The notes below the pieces were generated by a model, which did no database searches, had not been told where the DNA came from, and saw nothing but the letters and a program-made list of their open reading frames with translations. Source: Chloroflexota bacterium (lineage in GTDB: Bacteria > Chloroflexota > Limnocylindria > Limnocylindrales > CSP1-4). From it: a DNA stretch of 5,801 bases. The position numbers and the translations under genes are program-made. The stretch covers positions 1 to 5,801 of the forward strand of contig JAJYGO010000214.1 in NCBI GenBank assembly GCA_021785115.1, written 5' to 3'. The stretch's first letter is position 1, and every line of letters begins with the position of its first letter. This document shows, piece after piece, positions 1 through 5,801 of the stretch.

Positions 1-157
1 CGCTCTCTACGCGGCCAACGCGACGCCCGGCTAGGTCGACCACCACCCAGCCGCGCTGGACATCGGCAAGACGTAGCGGTCGTGGCCGGCGCGGGCTTGC
101 ACCGACCACGACCGAGCGAGCTGCCGTGCTCAGACGCCGTAGCAGCCCGTAGGACAT
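1..157 (-). CDS. Possible small PRC-barrel-like protein, N-terminal part only (runs off left edge)
   Basis: A minus-strand frame opens with ATG at 157-155, four bases after the permease stop, and stays open for 52 codons to the window edge. The first 30 residues are Arg-rich (MSYGLLRRLSTAARS, then RRPRPLRL) and not recognisable. Residues 36-52 read RGWVVVDLAGRRVGRVE followed by Ser. That pattern (G-x-x-V-V-D-x-x-G-R-x-V-G-x-V) resembles the first two strands of PRC-barrel or DUF2171-type domains. Against it: no good SD is seen, its third-position GC is lower (about 35 of 51 codons) than in the neighbours, a 9-bp inverted repeat falls inside it, and a short competing frame exists on the plus strand at 2-34. 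If real it may be unrelated in function to the catabolic genes. Confidence 0.4.
   Translation of the reverse strand, partial: MSYGLLRRLSTAARSVVVGASPRRPRPLRLADVQRGWVVVDLAGRRVGRVES
77..114. repeat. 9-bp perfect inverted repeat, possible hairpin after the permease
   Basis: CGGTCGTGG at 77-85 is matched by its exact reverse complement CCACGACCG at 106-114, with a 20-base loop. It begins 47 bases past the permease stop. Seven of the nine pairs are G-C, so a stable RNA hairpin could form and help end transcription or protect the 3' end of the mRNA. No T-run follows on the minus strand, so it is not a classic intrinsic terminator. It overlaps the possible PRC-barrel-like frame; only one of the two readings may be right. 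Confidence 0.4.
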
Positions 158-161
158 CCAA

Positions 162-1652
162 TCACCATTCGCCGTGGAGGCCCGCGACTTCCTCGGTCGT
201 TGCGGGCCGCTCCTCGACCGCATCCCCGGCCCGCGCGACCCAGTCCGTGTGTCCGACGGCGCGGAACACGAACAGGAGCACTACGCCGATGACAATCCAG
301 CCGATGACGATCGGCACCGCATACCCCACGGGAGCGGCCGGGATGGTCGTCACGACGTTGTAGGCCAGAACCAGCAGCGACACAGTCGAGACGAGCGGGA
401 TGATGAAATGCAGCCAGATGTTGAACTGGTCGCGGCGCTGGCGCCAGTAGTAGAGGAAAGATGCGAAGTTCCCCGACCCGTACACGACGATAGTGACCAG
501 GCCGATCATCAATCCATCGAGGAAGTACTGGCTATCGGTCGCTCCGCCCGCGAAGGCGACAAGAATCAGGCCGGTCACGAGCGTCACGACGTACTGGGCG
601 AGGATGGTGTTGATGGGGGTCTTGTAGACGGGATGTGTCTTGGCGAAGAACTTGGGAAGCACCCCGCTGCGGGCCATGCTGTACCACATCCGCGAGCCCA
701 TGTTGGCGCAGGCGAGCGTGACGGCCAGGGTTGAGCTCAGGAACACCAGCATCAGCGCGATCCATCCGTCACCCCAAAGCCGCTTGGCGATGGTGATCGC
801 GGGAAGCTCGGTAGCAGTCGGGATCTTCGCGAAGTTCGCGGTGCCCCAGCCGATCATTGTGCCGAATGTCGCGATGATCAGGAAGACACCGATCAGGATG
901 ATCGAGCCATAGATGGCGCGCGGCACGTTCTTCGTTGGGTTCTCGGTCTCTTCCGCGAGCGGAGCAGCGCCGTCCCAACCGGTGATGGCCTGCATGCCGA
1001 AGATGACGGCAAGCATTATCCCCGTCCCGAGCGCGCCTCCGGTCGCGTTTGCTGGGTTGAACGGCTGTAGGTTGAACCCGCCCGGTCCCGGCGAGAACAT
1101 CGCCCAGATGGTCAGCAGAAGAACAACGAAGATCTCGATGCCGCCCAGAATGACCAGCACCTTGCCGGAGAGTTGCACACCCCGATACTGGAGCAGCATG
1201 ACCAGTGTCGCGCCCAGGAAGAAGAAGGCCCACCACGGGAACCCGAACCCGAAGGCCTCCTTCAGCTGGCCGTTGATGATGGCTCCCGAGTAGATCAGCA
1301 CTGGGCCGCCTGCCGTCGGGGCATAGAGGAAGAACAGCCAGGCGATGACGAATCCGATGTACGGGCCCATTGTTCGGCTGATATAGGTGTAGTAGCCGCC
1401 CGCCGACGGCATCGCCTTCGTCAGCTGCACGAGCGAGACGCCGAGGAACAGCGTGAGAACCACGGCGACGGGATAGGCAAGGGGGGCGGCGAGGCCCGCG
1501 AACCCGACCACCGCGGGCGTGAAGTACAGCGCCGCGATCGCGGGCGCGATCGTCGCGATGCTCTGCATAAGGATCGACGGCAGGCGCAGCGCACCGGCCT
1601 TGAGCTCTGTTTGTGCGACCGTCACCTGTGGCCGCGCGTAGACCTCAGTCAC
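162..1652 (-). CDS. APC superfamily amino acid permease
   Basis: A 496-residue inner-membrane transporter of the amino acid-polyamine-organocation superfamily, the normal length for a 12-helix member. A short cytoplasmic N-terminus precedes TM1 (about 27-47, with the unwound-helix region around IATIAPAIAALYF). The TM2-TM3 area holds PSAGGYYTYISRTMGPYIGF (82-101), a family hallmark. The TM6/loop signature GWDGAAPLAEETENPTKNVPRAI (225-247) and the loop MARSGVLPKFFAKTHPVYKTP (326-346) are also typical. Further hydrophobic spans follow at roughly 350-368, 378-402, 413-432 and 443-464, then a charged cytoplasmic tail. It should take up an amino acid or amine by proton symport or exchange, most likely the substrate of the enzymes encoded upstream in the same transcript; which one cannot be told. 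It is the last well-supported gene of the operon; TGA at 164-162. No frameshift or missing helix was noticed. Confidence 0.95.
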   Translation of the reverse strand: MTEVYARPQVTVAQTELKAGALRLPSILMQSIATIAPAIAALYFTPAVVGFAGLAAPLAYPVAVVLTLFLGVSLVQLTKAMPSAGGYYTYISRTMGPYIGFVIAWLFFLYAPTAGGPVLIYSGAIINGQLKEAFGFGFPWWAFFFLGATLVMLLQYRGVQLSGKVLVILGGIEIFVVLLLTIWAMFSPGPGGFNLQPFNPANATGGALGTGIMLAVIFGMQAITGWDGAAPLAEETENPTKNVPRAIYGSIILIGVFLIIATFGTMIGWGTANFAKIPTATELPAITIAKRLWGDGWIALMLVFLSSTLAVTLACANMGSRMWYSMARSGVLPKFFAKTHPVYKTPINTILAQYVVTLVTGLILVAFAGGATDSQYFLDGLMIGLVTIVVYGSGNFASFLYYWRQRRDQFNIWLHFIIPLVSTVSLLVLAYNVVTTIPAAPVGYAVPIVIGWIVIGVVLLFVFRAVGHTDWVARAGDAVEERPATTEEVAGLHGEW

Positions 1653-1660
1653 GTCTTCTT

Positions 1661-1667
1661 CTCCTCC
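1661..1667 (-). promoter_or_regulatory. Shine-Dalgarno site for the permease (supports GTG start)
   Basis: Minus-strand GGAGGAG lies 8 bases before GTG at 1652-1650. It occupies the 28-base gap between the SDR stop and the permease and supports the GTG as the true start, giving an N-terminal soluble tail of about 25 residues before the first membrane helix. Confidence 0.75.
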
Positions 1668-1680
1668 AGAGTGGGCGTCC

Positions 1681-2454
1681 TCAGATCTTCGAGAGTGCTC
1701 CGGCCAGCGTCTGGCCCCCGTCGACCGGAATGACCGCGCCAGTCACGAACGTGGCGTCGGCCTCGGTGAAGTGCGCGATCCATGCCCCCAGTTCGTCCGC
1801 CGAGCCAATCCGCCCGAGCGGAACCTCGGCGGCCATGCGCCGGTACGCCCCCTCGATGTCGTCGCCGGCCCACGTGAGATGGATAGGGGTGTCCACGGGC
1901 CCGGGAGCGACGCAGTTGACCCGGATGCGGCGGGGGGCGAGTTCCGCCGCAAGCGACCGGGTGAGGTACTCGAGTGCCGCCTTGGTCAGCCCGTACACCG
2001 ACTGGGTCGGGATGGACAGCGATCCAGAGGACGACGAGATGTTCACGATCGACGCGTTGTCGGACTTCTCGACCCAGGGCAGCGCGGCCTGAATGAGGAA
2101 GTAGGGAGCCCGGACATTGACCGCCGTATGCTCATCGAACGTGGCTTGGGTCACCTTCTCGAACGGTCCATGGCGGATCGCTGCGGCGCAGTTGACGATG
2201 ATGTCGAGTCGGCCGAATCGGTCAGTGACCACAGCCACGATCCGCGCTGGAGCCGCAGGGTCGGCAAGGTCCGCCTCGACAGCGAGGCCGGTCCCCCCCA
2301 ACCTCTCAATCTCTTCGACAGTTTCGGCCAGCTTCGACGCCCGGCGACCGACCACGGCGACGCCCGCGCCCTTCTTCGCAAGTTGTCGCGCCACGGCAGC
2401 CCCGATGCCACTGCCGCCGCCGGTCACGATTGCTACCATCTTCGGCTCCGCCAT
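1681..2454 (-). CDS. SDR family NAD(P)-dependent oxidoreductase (classical), second copy in the operon
   Basis: A 257-residue classical SDR of standard length. Motifs: TGGGSGIG at 11-18; ADL at 61-63; NCAA at 88-91 in place of the usual NNAG; structural Asn113 (VNVRAP); catalytic Ser141 in NISSSSG; Tyr154 and Lys158 in YGLTK; APGPVDTP at 183-190; VDGG at 244-247. Two arginines right after beta-2 (GRR, 36-38) suggest NADP(H) rather than NAD(H), unlike the other SDR of this operon. ATG at 2454-2452 is preceded by AAGGAGG at 2466-2460 with a 5-base spacer. The gap to the upstream cyclase gene is 49 bases and holds nothing but this ribosome binding site; the stop lies 28 bases before the permease start. 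It is likely an oxidoreductase acting on a hydroxyl/keto group of an intermediate; similarity to the other SDR is only family-level by eye, so it is not a recent duplicate. Confidence 0.94.
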   Translation of the reverse strand: MAEPKMVAIVTGGGSGIGAAVARQLAKKGAGVAVVGRRASKLAETVEEIERLGGTGLAVEADLADPAAPARIVAVVTDRFGRLDIIVNCAAAIRHGPFEKVTQATFDEHTAVNVRAPYFLIQAALPWVEKSDNASIVNISSSSGSLSIPTQSVYGLTKAALEYLTRSLAAELAPRRIRVNCVAPGPVDTPIHLTWAGDDIEGAYRRMAAEVPLGRIGSADELGAWIAHFTEADATFVTGAVIPVDGGQTLAGALSKI

Positions 2455-2503
2455 CCGCTCCTCCTTGCCCGTGTGGTTCTCGCCGGCTCAGACGTTCTGT
2501 CGG

Positions 2504-3487
2504 CTAGAAGACCGCGATCGGATTCCACGGCGAGCCTGTGCCGCCAGGCAGACGCAGTGGCAACCCCACGACCATGAACTCGAACCGGCCCTCCTCCTCG
2601 CACGCCCGCGCCACCTCCTCAAGCTGCAGGCTGTCGGAAGCGAACATGCCCATCGCCGCGACCTGCAGCGGGTGAATCGGGTACAGCATTCCCTCGACAT
2701 TGCTGGGCACCGTCTCGCCATCGCCGTCCGGCAGGAACGCGGCGATGCGGCGCTCGTGCATCCAGGGGATCGTGTCGACGTGGAGTCCGGCCTTGCCCTG
2801 CCCTGTCGGCGGGTAGTCGTTGCTCCATGCCCCGAGCTCGAGCCGGCGCCGATGGTGGCCCGTGCGGAACACGAGGATGTCGCCCTCGCCGAGCCGAACG
2901 CCCTCAGCCTGCTCGACCGCCTCAAGCTCCGCCCGGGTCACGGCCTCCCCCGGCTCGAGCCACGGAACGCGCCGGAAGCGGGGAATATCCAGCAGCACAC
3001 CGCGCCCGACCAGGCCGTCCTTGTACGCCGTGACGTCGAGGGCCATGGCGCCCTTGCTGTCCAGCACCTCCGACGCTGGCCGCCCGTTGTAGGTCCGCCC
3101 TCGGTAGGCGATATGGCAGAGGGCGTCCATGTGTGTGTGGCAGTCGCCGTGGAACGCCATGCCAAGGAAGTCGGTGGCGAAGGTCAACCCGGACGAGCCG
3201 ATGTCGTGGTCGTGGCCCTGAACCACGTAGTGGATCGCCTGGCTGGGATTGTCCGGTCCGGCGACCTTGTTGATGGGGATGGCCATGGTCACGTGGCGGC
3301 CCGAGCGAACGAGCGCGGCCGCCGCCCGCACCCTGTCGGGTGTGAGGTAGTTGAGGGTCCCGAGCTCGTCGTCTGGACCCCAGCGTCCCCAGTTCTTGAC
3401 CGACTCGAAGATCTCGTCGAACGTCTCGAGCGAGACGCGAGCAGGTGTTGTCAGCGGGCGCACCGTGGCTCCAATCCCTGCGTTCAT
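2504..3487 (-). CDS. Cyclase family protein (kynurenine formamidase-like metal-dependent hydrolase)
   Basis: A 327-residue protein of the cyclase family (Pfam PF04199), longer than the roughly 210-residue KynB type and resembling the longer subgroup. The metal signature is HGDCHTHMDALCH at residues 113-125: His119, Asp121 and His125 match the H-x-D-x3-H core. The first His of the KynB signature falls on Asp115, although His113 and His117 flank it. YNG (133-135) follows, as in the longer subgroup, and the C-terminus GGTGSPWNPIAVF (315-327) is a typical ending of that group. Members hydrolyse amide, ester or lactam bonds (N-formylkynurenine, isatin), normally with Zn or Mn; the substrate here is unknown. 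No signal peptide is visible, so it is likely cytoplasmic. The ATG at 3487-3485 overlaps the preceding stop by four bases; only a weak GGTGG at 3499-3495 precedes it, which fits translational coupling. TAG stop at 2506-2504. Confidence 0.88.
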   Translation of the reverse strand: MNAGIGATVRPLTTPARVSLETFDEIFESVKNWGRWGPDDELGTLNYLTPDRVRAAAALVRSGRHVTMAIPINKVAGPDNPSQAIHYVVQGHDHDIGSSGLTFATDFLGMAFHGDCHTHMDALCHIAYRGRTYNGRPASEVLDSKGAMALDVTAYKDGLVGRGVLLDIPRFRRVPWLEPGEAVTRAELEAVEQAEGVRLGEGDILVFRTGHHRRRLELGAWSNDYPPTGQGKAGLHVDTIPWMHERRIAAFLPDGDGETVPSNVEGMLYPIHPLQVAAMGMFASDSLQLEEVARACEEEGRFEFMVVGLPLRLPGGTGSPWNPIAVF

Positions 3488-4596
3488 TGAGTCGCCACCG
3501 CCCCGGCGCGGGTGACACGGTCACGAAACGAATCGATCGCGCCACCGTCCGTCAGTGTTCCGATCTCGAGGTCGTATGAGCGCGCCTCGCCGGGCTCGAG
3601 CCACAGGAGCTCGCCACGCTCTCGAGCGTCCCACCGACCGGCGTCCCGGTTGGTGGCTGGTTCCAAGCCGACCGCGTAGGTGTCCTCGCCCATCATTCGC
3701 CACATCGTGTGGTGTGGCAGCTGGTCGATCCGGAAGACTTGGTACGCGCCGAGGCCCAGCCGGCGGTTGACCACGGCCACGGGGACCCTCCCATCCGGCT
3801 CTGCCACGAGCTCGTGCTCGAAGCAGGCCTCGGTGAACCCCTCGATGGGAGCGCTCAGGGTCCGGTACCCCTCGACCGGAACGCCGTAGTCGGTCGTCGT
3901 GCGCGACGACGGGACGAGGAGCTCGGACCCTTCGTCGACCACGGGGAAACCCACGTTGCAGTGGTAGAGGAACATGTGCGGCGTCGAGTGGTGACCGACG
4001 TTCACGACCTCATCGTGGATCGCGAAGCGGGACTCCCCGACGCGCGCCTCGATGCGCCGCCGCAGAAGCAGGTGCTCGGCGAAGACCGCCGACTGCAGGA
4101 CCTCTCCCTCGGCCCACAGCACGCACTCGTCGCCGTCCCAGCGCTCCCCGTACCCGATGAGGCGCCCAGGCAGACCACCCGCCCTCCCGTGCAGCCCGTA
4201 GGCTTGGGTCTTCGAGATGTGCGTCTGGTGGAACTGCTCCGCGCTGTCTTCGCCGCCGAGCCCCAGGTGGTCGAGCCCGACCGTGACCACCATCCCGCCG
4301 CCCCAGGCGCGGAACCAGCCCAGCCCCTCTGGCTCGTAGTACCAGGGGCCGACGATGCCGGCGTTGGACTGCCAATTGAGAGGGCGCCCGAGGTACTCGC
4401 AGCGGCCCACGTCGAAGCAGCGGTCGACGACCACATCGAACGCAAACCCAGTGCCCGTGCGGAACTCGAGGAGCCGGACTCCGCGGCCGAGCCCGTCCTC
4501 GAGCACGACCTGGCGCACGCCCGCCACCTGCTCCAGCCGGCCGACACGCCGCATCAACTCCGTGCGGGTGTAGGCAGCACCATAGAGATCAGGCAC
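3484..4596 (-). CDS. DUF4432 family protein, aldose 1-epimerase (galactose mutarotase)-like fold
   Basis: A 370-residue soluble protein using the GTG start at 4596; in-frame ATGs at 4620 and 4650 would add 8 or 18 unconserved-looking residues. Features that mark the DUF4432 family: a DVVVDRCFDVG strand (54-64) followed by LNWQSNAG (73-80); a GGGMVVTVGLDHLG segment (99-112); LHGR at 135-138; a BYHxN-type stretch, here LYHCNVGFP (210-218); and EPATN at 312-316 before LEPGE (333-337). The family belongs to the galactose mutarotase-like beta-sandwich superfamily. By analogy the conserved His136, His212 and Glu312 are candidate sugar-binding or catalytic residues, but no reaction has been assigned to most members. 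No signal peptide is seen. The TGA stop at 3486-3484 overlaps the ATG of the next gene (ATGA), so the two are probably translated in a coupled way. It follows the upstream SDR by 69 bases. Confidence 0.85.
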   Translation of the reverse strand: MPDLYGAAYTRTELMRRVGRLEQVAGVRQVVLEDGLGRGVRLLEFRTGTGFAFDVVVDRCFDVGRCEYLGRPLNWQSNAGIVGPWYYEPEGLGWFRAWGGGMVVTVGLDHLGLGGEDSAEQFHQTHISKTQAYGLHGRAGGLPGRLIGYGERWDGDECVLWAEGEVLQSAVFAEHLLLRRRIEARVGESRFAIHDEVVNVGHHSTPHMFLYHCNVGFPVVDEGSELLVPSSRTTTDYGVPVEGYRTLSAPIEGFTEACFEHELVAEPDGRVPVAVVNRRLGLGAYQVFRIDQLPHHTMWRMMGEDTYAVGLEPATNRDAGRWDARERGELLWLEPGEARSYDLEIGTLTDGGAIDSFRDRVTRAGAVATQ

Positions 4597-4600
4597 GGTT

Positions 4601-4608
4601 CCTCCTCT
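4601..4608 (-). promoter_or_regulatory. Shine-Dalgarno site that sets the DUF4432 start
   Basis: On the minus strand the bases read AGAGGAGG, followed by AACC and then GTG at 4596-4594. This strong anti-SD match favours the GTG over two in-frame upstream ATGs: 4620-4618 has no purine-rich site in front of it, and 4650-4648 lies in the gap sequence. The 4-base spacer counted from the last GG is short, but pairing with the first part of the site gives a normal distance. Confidence 0.7.
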
Positions 4609-4665
4609 GCTCGTAGGCATGCGTGCGGGCCGACGCTCCACGCCACCCACCGCCCCTGCCTCGCA

Positions 4666-5475
4666 TCACCGCACCCCTTGCGGCACCAGCGGGGCGTCAA
4701 GTTGCCCCGGCACCGGCAGCCCAACGGAGTACGCGCCGTCCACAACCATCAGCGCTCCCGACATGAACGAGGCATCGTCGGAGCACATGAACAGAATCGG
4801 TCTGGCCATCTCGACGGGTTCGGCGAACCGACCGAGCGGGGTGCGGTCGAGGAACACCCTCGACTGCACGGGGTCGTTCATGACAAACCAGGCGAGACGC
4901 GTGTTGATGATGCCGGGAGCGATCGCGTTGACCCGGATCCCGTACTTGCCCAGCTCCATCGCCGCGGTGTGCATCACCGCCACCTGGCCGGACTTCGATG
5001 TGTTGTAGAACACGCCCTCCTGTTCGGGCTGGTACGCGTTCGTGGACGACACGACCACGATCGAGCCACCGTGACCCTCGCGCACCATCTCCCGTGCGGA
5101 TTCCTGCACGCACAGCCACGTGCCCTTGAGGTCAATCCCGATCTGCTGGTCCCACGACTCGTCCGTCCCCTCGAGGAACGGCACGAAATCGGCGATACCG
5201 GCGTTGGCCACCATCGCGTCGTGGCGTCCGAACTCTTCGGCGCAGACCCTGATCGCCGCCTGCACGTCGACACGCTTCGAGACGTCACCCACGGCAATGA
5301 CGCAGCGCCCTCCGGCCGATCGGATATCCTCCGCGGCCTCGTCGAGGACGTCGGCGTGCCAGCCCATCAGCACCACGCCGGCACCCTCGTGCGCGAAGGC
5401 CTCTGCCGTGGCTCGCCCGATCCCACGCCCGGCGCCCGTGACCACGATCCCCTTGCCCGCAAACCGCTGCTCCAT
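4666..5475 (-). CDS. SDR family NAD(P)-dependent oxidoreductase (classical)
   Basis: A 269-residue cytoplasmic dehydrogenase of the short-chain dehydrogenase/reductase superfamily, the usual classical length (about 250) plus a short C-terminal tail. Visible motifs: cofactor-binding TGAGRGIG at residues 13-20; GDV near 63-65; NAG at 91-93; catalytic Ser144 in VVSS; Tyr157 and Lys161 in YNTSK; APGIINT at 186-192; and VVDG near the end. The family's structural Asn at the helix-4 position is Asp115 here (IDLKG), a variant found in some SDRs. The residues after beta-2 (GWH, 38-40) contain neither the Asp typical of NAD users nor Arg, so cofactor choice is unclear. ATG at 5475-5473 is preceded by GGAGG at 5488-5484 with an 8-base spacer, inside the 15-base gap after the PLP enzyme. 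It probably oxidises a hydroxyl or reduces a keto group of the pathway intermediate; the substrate cannot be predicted. Confidence 0.93.
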   Translation of the reverse strand: MEQRFAGKGIVVTGAGRGIGRATAEAFAHEGAGVVLMGWHADVLDEAAEDIRSAGGRCVIAVGDVSKRVDVQAAIRVCAEEFGRHDAMVANAGIADFVPFLEGTDESWDQQIGIDLKGTWLCVQESAREMVREGHGGSIVVVSSTNAYQPEQEGVFYNTSKSGQVAVMHTAAMELGKYGIRVNAIAPGIINTRLAWFVMNDPVQSRVFLDRTPLGRFAEPVEMARPILFMCSDDASFMSGALMVVDGAYSVGLPVPGQLDAPLVPQGVR

Positions 5476-5490
5476 CCGCCAGTCCTCCGC

Positions 5491-5801
5491 CTACGCTGTC
5501 GCCAGCCCGTGGTGCCCTGGCCCGCGTGGCACGACCGGCCAGATGTCCACGACGACGTCGTCTTGGATCACGTGGTAGGCGTCGTACCAGTTCACGGTCG
5601 CTGGTGAGTACCCCGGGATGAGGGCAACGCTGTCGCCCACCCGGAGGGTTGTGTCGCGCGTCGCATCGAATATGCCGTGCTCCTCGTCGAAGCGGAACAC
5701 CGGCAGGTCGTGCCCGCGAGTCGTGCACAGGGCCGGTGCCCCCATCGACTTGTTGCCCGCGTCCACGATGAGACGGTCTCGCGTGCGGCTGATGACGCGC
5801 G
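5491..5801 (-). CDS. D-threonine aldolase / D-serine dehydratase-like (DSD1 family) PLP enzyme, C-terminal part; 5' end outside window
   Basis: This is the last 102 codons of a larger gene, ending in TAG at 5493-5491; the frame stays open to the window edge, so the true start is not visible. The fragment matches the C-terminal beta domain of fold-type III PLP enzymes (D-threonine aldolase, D-serine dehydratase, 3-hydroxy-D-aspartate aldolase). The order is VDAGNK (GTG codon at 5766-5764), then EEHG, then a VGDSVALIPG strand, then TVNWYDAYHV, then a closing VVDIWPVVPRG. Family members cleave or dehydrate D-beta-hydroxy amino acids in the cytoplasm, using PLP plus a divalent metal. The lysine that holds PLP would lie in the missing N-terminal barrel. 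The motif that normally supplies two metal ligands (roughly PxHx[C/D]xT) reads PGYSPAT at 5616-5596, so both ligands appear replaced. The family call is fairly secure from the motif order; the reaction is open. It is the first gene of the operon visible here, 15 bases before the next start. Confidence 0.8.
   Translation of the reverse strand, partial: RVISRTRDRLIVDAGNKSMGAPALCTTRGHDLPVFRFDEEHGIFDATRDTTLRVGDSVALIPGYSPATVNWYDAYHVIQDDVVVDIWPVVPRGPGHHGLATA

Noticed and set aside
2..34. Plus-strand frame reading ALYAANATPG then TAG, possibly the end of a convergent gene
   Set aside because: Only ten codons are visible. The ending looks plausible and its third positions are GC-rich, but this is too short to support a feature; it remains the main alternative to the minus-strand frame at 157-1.
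1534..1541. GCGATCGC octamer, the same as the cyanobacterial HIP1 repeat
   Set aside because: A single copy inside permease codons for Ile-Ala repeats (GCG ATC GCG); expected by chance in GC-rich coding sequence.
2117..3490. A 457-codon open frame on the plus strand opposite the cyclase and second SDR
   Set aside because: Same GC-driven shadow effect; it crosses two well-supported genes and has no recognisable domain or SD.
4597..4665. The 69-base gap before DUF4432 as a possible internal promoter
   Set aside because: Apart from the SD site it is GC-rich with no convincing -10/-35 pair or operator-like palindrome.
3709..5607. A 632-codon open frame on the plus strand across the DUF4432 and first SDR genes
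   Set aside because: It is exactly codon-aligned antisense to three minus-strand genes that share one frame. Strong GC bias at third positions removes the TTA, CTA and TCA codons that would give antisense stops. Its product is rich in Arg, His, Pro, Asp and Val and shows no domain, while the minus strand carries clear family motifs and SD sites.

Overview
The window is GC-rich, mostly G/C at third codon positions, and tightly packed. GTG starts and clear Shine-Dalgarno (SD) sequences occur. This fits a high-GC bacterium; the gene types are common in soil Actinobacteria and related high-GC lineages, but nothing here fixes the taxon. No rRNA, tRNA, insertion sequence, CRISPR array or phage gene was seen.

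All well-supported genes lie on the minus strand and read as one operon, transcribed from 5801 towards 1. In transcription order they are: (1) the C-terminal end of a fold-type III PLP enzyme of the D-threonine aldolase / D-serine dehydratase family, cut by the window edge (5801-5491); (2) a classical SDR oxidoreductase (5475-4666); (3) a DUF4432 aldose-epimerase-like protein (4596-3484); (4) a cyclase-family metal hydrolase (3487-2504), joined to gene 3 by a 4-base ATGA stop/start overlap; (5) a second SDR (2454-1681); (6) a 12-TM APC-superfamily amino acid permease (1652-162). After the permease, positions 157-1 may hold the start of a small PRC-barrel-like gene that runs off the left edge. 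A 9-bp inverted repeat in the same stretch offers a competing, non-coding reading. Gaps between the genes in 1-6 are 15, 69, -4, 49 and 28 bases. No internal promoter is evident, so the operon promoter should lie beyond 5801.

The gene set looks like an uptake-and-catabolism unit for an amine- or amino-acid-like compound: a permease for import, a PLP enzyme on an amino acid centre, two dehydrogenases on hydroxyl/keto groups, a hydrolase for a cyclic or amide/ester bond, and a mutarotase-like protein of unknown role. The substrate cannot be read from the sequence. The most notable points are that the PLP enzyme lacks both residues expected to bind its metal, and that a DUF4432 protein is translationally coupled to a cyclase-family hydrolase.
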